Source of the DNA: Lachnospiraceae bacterium
GTDB lineage: Bacteria; Bacillota; Clostridia; Lachnospirales; Lachnospiraceae
NCBI GenBank assembly: GCA_024403615.1
Contig: JAKSRM010000016.1
Coordinates: 1 to 34,637, forward strand
Length of the DNA stretch: 34,637 nt
Direction: 5' to 3'
Position 1 is the first letter of the stretch. Each line of letters starts with the position of its first letter. Positions 1-7,286 of this stretch are shown here, in pieces. The notes beneath the pieces are model-generated. The model did no database searches. It had not been told where the DNA came from and saw only the letters and a list, made by a program, of their open reading frames with translations. The position numbers were made by a program, and so were the translations under genes.

Positions 1-31
1 GTGGAGAAATTGACGTCTCTGCTGTTGAAGT

Positions 32-502
32 CTAAGCCGCTAAATTATCGTTTATCTTCGTATTGGTTACAATTTTCTCTTCAATCGGAAGTAAGTACGA
101 TAATATCTCTTTCTGATTTGCTATTGATGGAATATCAAATTCTATACGGTTCAATGTTTCTGTTCTTAAACTCGGAATTGTCGTTCCCTCGTTATACTGA
201 TTAAGGTCTATTTGAGACATTACATAATAGAGATATTTAGGGATAACGATTTCCTCGTTTACTATCGTATAAAAGAGCGTATCAACTGTCCAAAACGGAT
301 GATCTACATATTTGACTTTTCCTATAGTTCCTTTCCGTCCAATTAAGATAGACGGCTTATCATAAAGGGGTTCTTTGGCATACCCCATAAGTCCACCCGT
401 TCCGTAAATAGGAACTGCTCCTTCGTCAGACAGAACTTTCTTTTGATTTTTTCCATATTTTATCGTAACAAGCTGATTGAGTGTATAATGATCAAATTTC
501 AT
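32..502 (-). CDS. hsdS: Type I restriction-modification specificity subunit HsdS, half-length (one target-recognition domain)
   Basis: This is the DNA-recognition subunit of a type I restriction-modification enzyme; it directs HsdM and HsdR to a split target site. The chosen start gives MKFDHYTLNQLV; its ATG lies inside the end of hsdM, so the two genes overlap by 11 bp (ATGAAATTTGA), the usual translational coupling. The product is about 156 residues: one target-recognition domain (PIYGTGGLMGYA near residue 30, ILIGRKGTIGKV near 52, IPSLRTETLNRIEF near 105-120) and the start of the helical spacer (QKEILSYLLPIEEKI). It stops at TAG just after KINDNLAA, where family members normally continue into the rest of the conserved helix and a second domain; full HsdS is near 400 residues. 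It could be a functional half-subunit, a partner in a shuffled locus, or a pseudogene. Domain identity is firm, functionality is not. Confidence 0.8.
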   Translation of the reverse strand: MKFDHYTLNQLVTIKYGKNQKKVLSDEGAVPIYGTGGLMGYAKEPLYDKPSILIGRKGTIGKVKYVDHPFWTVDTLFYTIVNEEIVIPKYLYYVMSQIDLNQYNEGTTIPSLRTETLNRIEFDIPSIANQKEILSYLLPIEEKIVTNTKINDNLAA

Positions 503-2003
503 ATCCAATTGCCTCCAACTTGCTGCGGATTTCATTCTCCAGTTCATGTGATTTTACAAACAATTCGGACAATTCACTTGTAAGTTTACTCATCTTTTCC
601 TCAAAAGGTTCACCATCATCCTCCATTTCTTCGATGCCAACATATCGGCCAGGTGTGAGAACATAATTATTGGTTTCATTTCCTATTTTCTGCGTTGTAG
701 CTACAGCGCAGAAACCTTTAACATCTTCGAGATTTCCATTCTGGAACGCCTCAACTGTATCTGCTATTTTTTGAATGTCTTCTTCGGAAAAATCTCTGTG
801 TTTTCGATCAACCATATGGCCCATGTTTCGGGCATCAATGAAAACCGTCTTTCCTTTCTGTTTCTTATTTCTAGAAATAAACCATAACGTAACAGGAATC
901 GTAACGCTGTAGAAAAGCTGTGTTGGCATAGCAACAATAGCTTCCACTAAATCATCCTCTATAATTTTCTTTCGAATATCGCCCTCTCCACCAGACTGTG
1001 TGGAAAGTGCTCCATTTGCCAAAACTAATCCGATTTTTCCATTCGGTGCCAGATGATGAATCATATGCTGAATCCATGCGTAGTTCGCATTATTCGCTGG
1101 TGGAAGTCCATATTTCCACCGAACATCATCCGTTAATTTCTCCTGTCCCCATGGATGATAATTAAATGGTGGATTTGCCATAATGAAATCAGCCTTAAGG
1201 GTCGGATGTAAATCGTTTGTGAAGGTATCTGCCTGATGTGGTCCGAAATTTGCTTCAATGCCACGAATAGCCATGTTCATTTTTGCCATTTTCCATGTGT
1301 CTGGATTAGCCTCCTGACCATAGACAGAAATTGTTCCTCTATTGCCGGTATGTGCTTTTATGAATTTTGCACTTTGGACAAACATACCTCCAGATCCACA
1401 TGCCGGATCATATACGCGGCAGTTATCAAAAGGTTTTAAAATAGCTACTAAAGTTTTTACAACACTGGCTGGTGTATAGAATTCTCCACCGCCTTTGCCT
1501 TCTTTTTCTGCAAATTGGGCGATGCAATATTCATAAGTTCTTCCTAAAAGATCCTGACTTTCTTCAGCATCTCCCATATCCATGTTAGTAAAAATATCAA
1601 CAACATCTCCGAGAACTTGTTTATCAAGATCTGGATTTGCAAAATTTGTTGGAAGAACACCTTTCAGAGCTTTGTTTTCCGACTCAATAGCTCTCATGGC
1701 ATCGTCAATTACTTTGCCAATTTCGGGAGTATGAGCAGCTGAGGAAATAACATCCCAACGGGCATTCTTCGGAATGAAGAAAATGTTATCCATCGTGTAA
1801 GCATCACGATCGTCTTCAAAACCTTCTCCCTCTGCTACTAATTCCTGATATCTTTTTTCGAAGGCGGAAGATACATATCGGAGGAAAATCAATCCTATGA
1901 TTACTTTTCTATATTCAACTGTTGGGATATGTCCCCAAAGAACGCATGCTGCATCCCAAATCTGTTTTTCAAATCCAATGTTTGCCTGTGTTTTTCCTGC
2001 CAT
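492..2003 (-). CDS. hsdM: Type I restriction-modification DNA methyltransferase subunit HsdM
   Basis: This is the N6-adenine methyltransferase subunit of a type I system; it uses S-adenosylmethionine and acts with HsdS. The 503-residue product has the usual length and order: a helical HsdM N-terminal domain (residues about 10-150), GEFYTP (173-178), the SAM-binding motif I DPACGSGGM (199-207) and the catalytic motif IV NPPF (277-280). The start is supported by GAAAGGA about six bases upstream. It overlaps hsdS by 11 bp downstream. An extended -10 promoter lies in the gap upstream, so it probably does not depend only on the HNH gene's transcript. No hsdR is visible; it would be expected beyond the left edge. 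Confidence 0.96.
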   Translation of the reverse strand: MAGKTQANIGFEKQIWDAACVLWGHIPTVEYRKVIIGLIFLRYVSSAFEKRYQELVAEGEGFEDDRDAYTMDNIFFIPKNARWDVISSAAHTPEIGKVIDDAMRAIESENKALKGVLPTNFANPDLDKQVLGDVVDIFTNMDMGDAEESQDLLGRTYEYCIAQFAEKEGKGGGEFYTPASVVKTLVAILKPFDNCRVYDPACGSGGMFVQSAKFIKAHTGNRGTISVYGQEANPDTWKMAKMNMAIRGIEANFGPHQADTFTNDLHPTLKADFIMANPPFNYHPWGQEKLTDDVRWKYGLPPANNANYAWIQHMIHHLAPNGKIGLVLANGALSTQSGGEGDIRKKIIEDDLVEAIVAMPTQLFYSVTIPVTLWFISRNKKQKGKTVFIDARNMGHMVDRKHRDFSEEDIQKIADTVEAFQNGNLEDVKGFCAVATTQKIGNETNNYVLTPGRYVGIEEMEDDGEPFEEKMSKLTSELSELFVKSHELENEIRSKLEAIGYEI

Positions 2004-2062
2004 GTTATATCCTTTCTTTCATACACAGATAAGTGATATTTTTATATTTTATGTCTATTGTT

Positions 2063-2071
2063 AGTATACCA
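2063..2071 (-). promoter_or_regulatory. Extended -10 promoter for hsdM-hsdS
   Basis: On the minus strand the gap upstream of hsdM reads TTTTTTGGTATACT, containing the extended -10 form TGGTATACT. No good -35 hexamer is seen, which fits an extended -10 promoter. The same 14-base string occurs upstream of miaA. Confidence 0.5.
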
Positions 2072-2109
2072 AAAAACTACATTATTATCCCTATTATGGG
2101 TATGTTTTT

Positions 2110-2859
2110 CTATTTCTCTTTCGCCCGTTCTCTCAATTTTGCAATATCTTCTGCATACTTAAGTATATGCATTTTCCTGTGACAATTTGGGCAAAGTGCT
2201 ACTGTATTTTCTATCGTATCCGAACCACCATTAGCGAGCCAATCAATATGATGAGATTCTAAATATGGTCTTCCTTTCTCGTCTTTAAAAGGAGCTGGCT
2301 GGCCACATAACTGGCAAATTCCGTTCGCTCTTCGTTTTGCATACTCGGCGATTTTTGAATCTCTGCTCTTTTGTTCTGTTACTACTTCTTTTGTTTTTAT
2401 TTGCGATGTTTCATGCGCTTTTGCTTGCTGTCTTAATTTTTCATCCGCCAATAATGATGTTTCTTGAGGCCCAGATGTTTCATTCACTTCTGAATTCTTT
2501 TCTGGATTTTCTACCGAAATGTACATCTCCAGATATAAAGTGTCCTCGTTAATTTTTGTATATTCCGCGCATATATTTGAATTTAATCCTTTGTAAAGAG
2601 ATAGCTCGCTTTGCAGATCCACGTACCAGAACATTCTGGTCCGTCCAGTAGGCTCATAAGCAAAATAGCCTGAATATTCATTGCCTTCATAAACAATTGT
2701 TACATCTTTCCGTCTAGTCTTTTCTAAGTCTTCGATTCCCCAAAACGCTCTTGTTTCTTTTGGAATTCCGGTTCCATGGTGCTCAAAGAATGACTTATCA
2801 CAATGCTTTATGGCCGTTCGATCATCAACTATTTCCCATGAAAAACTTCTAAAACTCAT
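2110..2859 (-). CDS. HNH endonuclease domain protein
   Basis: A 249-residue protein with a C-terminal zinc-supported HNH nuclease domain. Two CxxC pairs (C182/C185 and C223/C226) would hold the structural zinc. The catalytic strand carries H203-H204 (SHHIDW), followed by GGSDTIENTVALCPNCHRKMH with N218 and H227/H231. The N-terminal part (residues 1-120) is an unrecognised beta-rich-looking region joined by a polar linker (about 120-165) to the nuclease. Such architectures occur in McrA-like and other modification-dependent or stand-alone restriction enzymes, and the position directly upstream of hsdM supports a role in defence. This is inference; the N-terminal specificity is unknown. Start support: TAGGAGAA nine bases upstream. 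The DUF1653 gene ends 12 bp upstream, so the two are likely co-transcribed. Confidence 0.9.
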   Translation of the reverse strand: MSFRSFSWEIVDDRTAIKHCDKSFFEHHGTGIPKETRAFWGIEDLEKTRRKDVTIVYEGNEYSGYFAYEPTGRTRMFWYVDLQSELSLYKGLNSNICAEYTKINEDTLYLEMYISVENPEKNSEVNETSGPQETSLLADEKLRQQAKAHETSQIKTKEVVTEQKSRDSKIAEYAKRRANGICQLCGQPAPFKDEKGRPYLESHHIDWLANGGSDTIENTVALCPNCHRKMHILKYAEDIAKLRERAKEK

Positions 2860-2871
2860 CCGTTTTTTCTC

Positions 2872-3084
2872 CTACTCTACCCTCTCAAACCTCTTGTATA
2901 CTTTTCCATCTCTCTCCACGGTTTCGTTCCACATGGAAGCTGGGCGCACCCATACGCCACCTTCGCCGTAAAGGGCGCGGTACACGACCATGTCCTCCAA
3001 GGTCTCGGAGTGCTTGGCGATGTACAATACTTCGTATTCGTTTCCTTTAAAGTGACGGTATTTTCCCGGTTTTATTTCGTCCAT
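2872..3084 (-). CDS. DUF1653 domain protein
   Basis: A 70-residue protein that matches the small DUF1653 family throughout: IKPGKYRHFKGNEYEVLYIAKHSETLE at the N-terminus, VVYRALYG in the middle and VWVRPASMW towards the end. The family has no settled function. The start used here (MDEIKPG) is preceded by TTAGGAGAG seven bases upstream; the longer in-frame start would put this site inside the gene. The binding site overlaps the stop region of the acidic ORF upstream, and the HNH gene follows after 12 bp, so the three probably form one transcript. The first 12 codons recur as a broken copy near 4800-4838. Confidence 0.88.
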   Translation of the reverse strand: MDEIKPGKYRHFKGNEYEVLYIAKHSETLEDMVVYRALYGEGGVWVRPASMWNETVERDGKVYKRFERVE

Positions 3085-3130
3085 GTTCTCTCCTAATCGT
3101 CCCAATCGTCGTCATCGTCTTCTTCGTCCC
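3049..3130 (-). repeat. 82-bp direct repeat, copy 1 (within functional genes)
   Basis: This stretch covers the last codons of the acidic ORF, its stop, the ribosome binding site and the first 12 codons of the DUF1653 gene. It matches 4800-4881 at 81 of 82 positions, the mismatch being at 3073 (T) against 4824 (A). The two copies are 1751 bp apart and bracket the ATPase gene. Confidence 0.95.
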
Positions 3131-3254
3131 AAAAGTCGTCTTCTTCCTCTTCTTCCTCGTCTTCTGCTTCTTCAATCAGAATCAGGTCCACCATCAGATC
3201 TTCGTCATCGATGATTCCATCGCCATTCCAATCAATATCAAAAAAACTTTTCAT
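3093..3254 (-). CDS. Small acidic protein with EF-hand/dockerin-like loop
   Basis: A 53-residue ORF starting MKSFFDIDWNGDGIIDDEDL. The segment DWNGDGIIDDED has the spacing of an EF-hand calcium loop (acidic or Asn residues at positions 1, 3, 5, 9 and 12, Gly at 6, Ile at 7). Beyond it the chain is almost entirely Glu/Asp with a few Trp/Phe, ending in DDDDDWDD. The start is set by an excellent ribosome binding site (AAGGAGG) about seven bases upstream; a longer in-frame ATG at 3356 overlaps the ATPase end and has no such site. It lies between the ATPase (86 bp upstream) and the DUF1653 gene (RBS overlaps the stop). The function is unknown; calcium binding is suggested by the loop only. Confidence 0.7.
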   Translation of the reverse strand: MKSFFDIDWNGDGIIDDEDLMVDLILIEEAEDEEEEEEDDFWDEEDDDDDWDD

Positions 3255-3340
3255 AAGTTGCCTCCTTACCCATTTTGACAACATCTTACTTTTTCGGTCT
3301 GTCAAAAGGAGGGACTCGTAAACGAATGTATGTTCTATAT

Positions 3341-4648
3341 TTAATCCTTCAGGCAACCAATCGGAATAACTTTCACCCCTTTGTCGGTTGTATATGCCAT
3401 CTGGGCATTTGCGCAGATGACAATAAGCAAGCTCGGCTCTCGGTATACAGCTTTTGGATGTTTCTTATCTTTCAGCGCTTTCTCATTGTAATTGCGAATC
3501 AATTCTTGAAATTTCAGCAAGTTTTTCTCCGCCTGAGGAATTGCATTCATTCCAGTTTTTATTTCTATCAAAGCATACCGGCCATCGGCCAACTGATAAA
3601 CTGCATCGGCCTCTACTCCGGCGTCATCGGTATAATGAAGTACCTTTGCGTCATGTGCTTCGGCATATGCTAATAAGTCTCTAAGCACCATATTTTCAAA
3701 AACATGGCCAAACAAATCTAAATCGTTATTAAAATATTCCGGAGAGATTCCTAATGCTGCTAAACCGATCGACGGATCCACAAAAATGTGTTTCTTCGCA
3801 GAACGAATTGCTGTTTTCGACCGAATCAATGGAGTCCATGCATCAATATCTTTTATTACAAATAGTTTTTCCAATACTTCGATATAGGAAGACAATGTCA
3901 TTTCGGATACTTCGCTGTTCGCTTTCACATCTGCATATATTCCGGTCTTTTTTGCTGTTGTTGCCATATTTCTGGCATAAGACCAAAGCAGCTGTCTTGT
4001 CCATTCCGGATTTCTTTTTATCCCATCAAGCGAACTGACATCTTTTTGATAAATCTGGCGATAATAATCTTTTGCAATTTCCAGCTGCGCTTTTTGATTT
4101 TTGAGAGCCAGACATCGAGGCCAGCCACCCCTACATGCAGCAAAAAACAAGTCCTCTAATTTTAAGCTCGTCATCCTTCCGTCAATTTCATATTCCGGAT
4201 TATCGAATAATTCCATCAGTGATATGGAACCATTGGATTCTCCGGTTTCCCAAAGCGTCATAGGATACATTCGTATTTCCGTAATTCTTCCGGTCCCTGT
4301 ATGAGGGGTCTCTACATCCTTGCTGGTAGAACCAGTTAAATAATATTCACCAACGGATTCTGGATTGTCATCGCAGTTTTTTCTCACTGCGCCCCATACC
4401 TCCGGGGCGTCCTGCCATTCATCAAACAATATTGGTTTTTCATTCTTAAGCAAAAGACCCGGCGCCGTTTTTGCAACAGCAATATATCCGGATCTTCTAT
4501 CTTCATCTTGAAATTCAATAATTGTTTTGCAACGTTCTTTTGCAGTTCTTGTTTTTCCACAACCTTTCGGGCCAACAATGTTTACTGCATTAAACGCTTC
4601 TTTTCGTTTATTGATTTCCTGATCTATGATTCTTGTTATATATTCCAT
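3341..4648 (-). CDS. AAA ATPase with C-terminal DUF4143 domain
   Basis: A 435-residue ATPase of the AAA_14/DUF4143 type. The N-terminal domain has a Walker A (GPKGCGKT, residues 26-33), a Walker B (PILFDEWQD, 72-80) and a sensor-like LTGST shortly after residue 100. The C-terminal half matches DUF4143: VSEMTLSSYIEVLEKLFVI, then FGHVFENMVLRDL and EADAVYQLADGRYALIEIKTG, which has the D...ExK spacing of a PD-(D/E)XK-like fold. These ATPases are common and mobile in anaerobes and have no agreed function. Start support: AAAGGAG eight bases upstream. The gene sits between two copies of an 82-bp direct repeat and is preceded by an extremely T-rich non-coding stretch, which suggests late insertion at this site. 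Confidence 0.9.
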   Translation of the reverse strand: MEYITRIIDQEINKRKEAFNAVNIVGPKGCGKTRTAKERCKTIIEFQDEDRRSGYIAVAKTAPGLLLKNEKPILFDEWQDAPEVWGAVRKNCDDNPESVGEYYLTGSTSKDVETPHTGTGRITEIRMYPMTLWETGESNGSISLMELFDNPEYEIDGRMTSLKLEDLFFAACRGGWPRCLALKNQKAQLEIAKDYYRQIYQKDVSSLDGIKRNPEWTRQLLWSYARNMATTAKKTGIYADVKANSEVSEMTLSSYIEVLEKLFVIKDIDAWTPLIRSKTAIRSAKKHIFVDPSIGLAALGISPEYFNNDLDLFGHVFENMVLRDLLAYAEAHDAKVLHYTDDAGVEADAVYQLADGRYALIEIKTGMNAIPQAEKNLLKFQELIRNYNEKALKDKKHPKAVYREPSLLIVICANAQMAYTTDKGVKVIPIGCLKD

Positions 4649-4799
4649 GGCAATGTTCTCCTTTATCGGAATTATGCCATCGTTTTATATTTTTCGCAAG
4701 TTTTATTTTGATTTTTTCGTTTGTTTTGTTTTGTTTTTTTCGTCTATTTTGTTTTAACTTTTTCGTTGTTTAATTTCGTCATTTGAAGTCACAATGACG
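4649..4799. other. T-rich non-coding stretch upstream of the ATPase gene
   Basis: About 150 bp made largely of TTTTG, TTTTCG and TTTAATTTCGTC words (A-rich on the coding strand). No ORF or hairpin is apparent. It probably contains the ATPase promoter but no convincing -35/-10 pair could be chosen. Its composition differs sharply from the flanking genes. Confidence 0.5.
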
Positions 4800-4881
4800 A
4801 AAGTGACGGTATTTTCCCGGTTTAATTTCGTCCATGTTCTCTCCTAATCGTCCCAATCGTCGTCATCGTCTTCTTCGTCCC
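4800..4881 (-). repeat. 82-bp direct repeat, copy 2 (gene remnant)
   Basis: This copy carries the last codons of an acidic ORF, its stop, a ribosome binding site and codons 1-12 of a DUF1653 gene, then breaks off into unrelated T-rich sequence. It is therefore a non-functional junction fragment. It begins immediately downstream of the terminator of the DUF937 gene. Confidence 0.9.
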
Positions 4882-4885
4882 TAAG

Positions 4886-4918
4886 GCAAAAACCGGAAGC
4901 GTCCTTTGACACTTCCGG
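4886..4918 (-). terminator. Rho-independent terminator after the DUF937 gene
   Basis: The arms CCGGAAG (4893-4899) and CTTCCGG (4912-4918) form a 7-bp stem with a 12-nt loop. On the minus strand the stem is followed by TTTTTG. It lies 24 bp beyond the DUF937 stop. Confidence 0.85.
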
Positions 4919-4941
4919 CTGTGTTTCGTTTCTTTTGTTAT

Positions 4942-5913
4942 TTATCTTCCGCCGAAGAGCTGGCTTAAAATGTCCATTCCGCCGAAGCCACCGTTGCTGT
5001 TTCCGGTGTTGAAGGCATCGGTTACGTTATCGCCTTCTACTTCGTTGCCGCCCATAAGTCCGCCGAAGAGGTCTGCGAATGGGTTTGCCTGCTGCTGTTG
5101 CTGTGCCTGCTGCTGTGCTTGCTGCTGGCTATTTACGAAGTTGCTGAAGAAGTCCATCGGATTCTGCTGCTGTTGCTGTGCCTGTACGTTTCCGCCCATT
5201 AATGCGCTGAACAGGTCTTCCATTCCGTTGTTCTGCTGTACCTGTTGTTGCTGGCCGCCGAACATAGCGCTGAAGAAGTCTGGCATTGCCTGCTGCTGGG
5301 TCTGCTGCTGTGGCTGCATGCCGCCCATCATAGCGTTGAAGAAATCTTCCATCGGGTTCTGCTGTACTTGCTGCTGTGGCATGCCACCCATCATAGCGCC
5401 AAATAAATCGCCCAAAGATGGCTGCTGCTGTACTTGCTGTTGCTGCTGGCCCATTCCGAAGAGGGAGTCCATCAGGCTGCCTACGCCGGCGCTGGTGGTC
5501 TGCTGGGTCGTTGCCTGCTGTCCTAAGGAGCTCATGAAAAGAGGTGCCATCAGGGACAGGATGTTGCCGGTGTTTGCTTTGCTTACGCCGGTTTTTTTGG
5601 AAATTTTTTCTGCCTGGCTTAAGGTGTTCTGGCCGAACAGATGGCCAAGGATTTTCGCGCCGTCTTCGATGTCAATGTCTTTCAGAAACGCGCCGATGTT
5701 GGAGGTGTCGTTCTTTGCATGCTGGGTCAAAGCTTCTGCAAAGCTCTGGGCGGTTTCTTTATTTTTTGACTGTGCGGTAGCTCCGCCTAAGAGGCTTGGC
5801 AGCGCGGATGTGATGACTTTTTTAACGTCTGCGATGTCTACGCCGGCCTTTTTCGCTACGCCTGCAACGCTCTCGTTGGAAAGCAATGTTTTCATAATTT
5901 TGTTTAAGTCCAT
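4942..5913 (-). CDS. DUF937 domain protein with Gln-rich repetitive tail
   Basis: A 323-residue protein. Residues 1 to about 130 match the all-helical DUF937 family (NKIMKTLLSNESVAGVAKKAG, ALPSLLGGATAQ, GAKILGHLFG), whose role is unknown. From about residue 145 the chain consists of Gln runs alternating with short hydrophobic modules of the type (D/E)xFxAxMGG, seen at 169-177, 190-198, 212-220, 233-241, 254-260 and 281-289. This tail is low-complexity and probably disordered or self-associating. No signal peptide is present. Start support: AAAGGGG eight bases upstream. It ends at a clear terminator. Slippage in the CAG/CTG-type codon runs could change the tail length between strains. Confidence 0.88.
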   Translation of the reverse strand: MDLNKIMKTLLSNESVAGVAKKAGVDIADVKKVITSALPSLLGGATAQSKNKETAQSFAEALTQHAKNDTSNIGAFLKDIDIEDGAKILGHLFGQNTLSQAEKISKKTGVSKANTGNILSLMAPLFMSSLGQQATTQQTTSAGVGSLMDSLFGMGQQQQQVQQQPSLGDLFGAMMGGMPQQQVQQNPMEDFFNAMMGGMQPQQQTQQQAMPDFFSAMFGGQQQQVQQNNGMEDLFSALMGGNVQAQQQQQNPMDFFSNFVNSQQQAQQQAQQQQQANPFADLFGGLMGGNEVEGDNVTDAFNTGNSNGGFGGMDILSQLFGGR

Positions 5914-5975
5914 AAGTTACCCCTTTCTATGTGTATGGTTTCTTCTCCTATTTGGTTGCTTAGTTAGCGCGCCGG

Positions 5976-6084
5976 TTTACGCTGGCGCGGGTTTTGTGTT
6001 TACGCTGGCGCTGGTTTTATGTTTACGCTGGCGCTGGCTTTGTGTTTACGCTGGCGCGGGTTTTATGTTTACGCTGGCGCTGGC
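5976..6084. repeat. 23-bp tandem repeat array between miaA and the DUF937 gene
   Basis: There are four complete 23-bp units (5976-5998, 5999-6021, 6022-6044, 6045-6067) and a partial fifth from 6068 to the miaA stop. Each begins TTTACGCTGGCGC and varies only at a few positions (GCGGG/GCTGG, TTTTGTG/TTTTATG). The array fills most of the gap between the two genes; no ORF in it is credible. Confidence 0.95.
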
Positions 6085-6978
6085 TCAGCCCGCGTAAAAT
6101 TCGTCGATTAATTTTTCTGCTTCGCCCATGGCGTCCTTCGTCATGTCAATCCATCGGATGTCCTTCCGCTTCCGGAACCAGGTCATCTGCTCTTTCGCCA
6201 GGTGGCGGATTTCCATGAACAGTTTGTTGTAGAAGGCGTCGAAGCTGTCGAACTCGCCCCGCAGGTACATGAGAATGTAGCGGTACTCCAGCCCCAGGCC
6301 ATAAAGGAATTCGTCGGTGGCGCCTTGTTCTCTTAAGCCGCGGACTTCGTCGATCATGCCTTCTTCCAGGCGCTTGTCCAGGCGGATACGGATGCGCTCA
6401 TAGAGCTCGGCTCTCGGCCAGGTCACGCCCAAAACTAAGGTTTCGTAGCGCGGTTGGTTTACGCGCTCGGCGGTGTCGCCTTTGATGGCTCGCTCGGCCG
6501 CCCGTTCCAGCCGCTGGGTGTTGTTCAAGTCCAGTTTTTCCAGGGCCTGCGGATGGTGCTGGCGGATGATTTCGATGAGCTCCTCGTTGGTTTTCGCGGT
6601 CAGCTCGGCACGCAGCTGCATGTCCGGGGTCTCCCGCTTGATTTGGTAACCGTCCACCACGGCGTTGATGTACAGTCCGGTGCCGCCTACCAGAAAGGCT
6701 TTGCGGCCGCGGCTCAGGATGTCGTCGATGGCGGCGTAGGCTTGCTCCTGGAAGTCCACCAGGGAGAAGAAGTCGTTGGGTTTCGCCACGTCCAGCAAGT
6801 GATGGCGCACGCCCTGCATTTCTTCCGGGGTCACTTTGCCGGAGCCCAGGTCCAGCCCTTCGAACACCTGCCGCGAATCGGCGGACACGATTTCCGCGCC
6901 GTACTTTTTCGCCAGCTCGATGCCCAGCCCGCTTTTTCCAGATGCATTTGTCCCCGTGATGACTAGTAGTTTGTTCAT
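6085..6978 (-). CDS. miaA: tRNA dimethylallyltransferase MiaA
   Basis: This enzyme transfers a dimethylallyl group from dimethylallyl diphosphate to N6 of A37 in tRNAs reading UNN codons, the first step of ms2i6A formation. The 297-residue product has the normal family length. Visible family motifs are the P-loop GTNASGKS (9-16), SADSRQVFEGLDLGSGKV (34-37 and following), VGGTGLYINAVVDG near 100, and the C-terminal AKEQMTWFRKRKDIRWID. The middle NNTQRLERAAERAIKG replaces the commoner NPRRVIRALE-type helix but keeps the same role. There is no strong ribosome binding site ahead of the ATG. It is not next to mutL or hfq, its usual partners. Confidence 0.88.
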   Translation of the reverse strand: MNKLLVITGTNASGKSGLGIELAKKYGAEIVSADSRQVFEGLDLGSGKVTPEEMQGVRHHLLDVAKPNDFFSLVDFQEQAYAAIDDILSRGRKAFLVGGTGLYINAVVDGYQIKRETPDMQLRAELTAKTNEELIEIIRQHHPQALEKLDLNNTQRLERAAERAIKGDTAERVNQPRYETLVLGVTWPRAELYERIRIRLDKRLEEGMIDEVRGLREQGATDEFLYGLGLEYRYILMYLRGEFDSFDAFYNKLFMEIRHLAKEQMTWFRKRKDIRWIDMTKDAMGEAEKLIDEFYAG

Positions 6979-7082
6979 AATTTGTTTGGCCGCGCGTGTT
7001 GGCGCGTTTACGTTGTTGGCGACGCTGCAATTTGCGGCGTTGCAGTTTACGGCGCGCGGCGCGTTTACTTTTTTCCACTATA

Positions 7083-7091
7083 AGTATACCA
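7083..7091 (-). promoter_or_regulatory. Extended -10 promoter for miaA
   Basis: The minus strand reads TTTTTTGGTATACT, with TGGTATACT as an extended -10. The same 14 bases precede hsdM. The -35 is weak. The predicted transcript leader to the miaA start is about 100 nt. Confidence 0.5.
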
Positions 7092-7147
7092 AAAAATCGC
7101 GTTGTTGCGGGATTTTTTACAGTTTTATTAAATATTTTTTTCGCGGC

Positions 7148-7170
7148 GTAAACGTCTTGTGTCTACATTT
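7148..7170 (+). promoter_or_regulatory. 5' motif shared by the two orphan plus-strand genes, copy 1
   Basis: GTAAACGT followed by TGTGTCTACATTT. The same words occur at 16024-16044 upstream of the paralogous gene, with a 2-bp length difference between the halves. The distances to the start codons are about 116 and 153 bp. The function is not known; a promoter, an operator or the edge of a mobile unit are all possible. Confidence 0.45.
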
Positions 7171-7286
7171 TTGCTGCCGTAAAATGGCCCATGTCCCAGC
7201 ACCAGATCGCGGTGCGAAAAATCTGCATGACGTCTCAGCGCCAGGTTCGCGGCGAGGAAATTCACATCTTTTAGAAAGGAATTTCT

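Larger units (their letters stand above)
6979..7286. other. Divergent intergenic region between miaA and orphan gene 1
   Basis: The miaA side (6979-7080) is GC-rich and holds repeated GTTTACG words. An extended -10 element facing miaA lies at 7083-7091. The orphan-gene side has a motif shared with orphan gene 2 (7148-7170) and a good ribosome binding site just before 7287. No ORF is supported. Confidence 0.6.

Noticed and set aside
3255..3356. 34-residue N-terminal extension of the acidic ORF
   Set aside because: It overlaps the ATPase end and lacks an RBS, while AAGGAGG precedes the internal ATG at 3254.
3049..4881. IS element or transposon target-site duplication around the ATPase gene
   Set aside because: The direct repeats are 82 bp, far longer than usual target duplications, and no transposase or terminal inverted repeats are present.
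4970..6097. 375-residue plus-strand ORF rich in Cys and Pro
   Set aside because: It is the mirror of the Gln-rich DUF937 gene and the 23-bp array; it has no start signal and no family resemblance.
6398..7078. 226-residue Arg-rich ORF overlapping miaA
   Set aside because: It is a frame-shifted shadow of miaA with extreme Arg content and no start signal.
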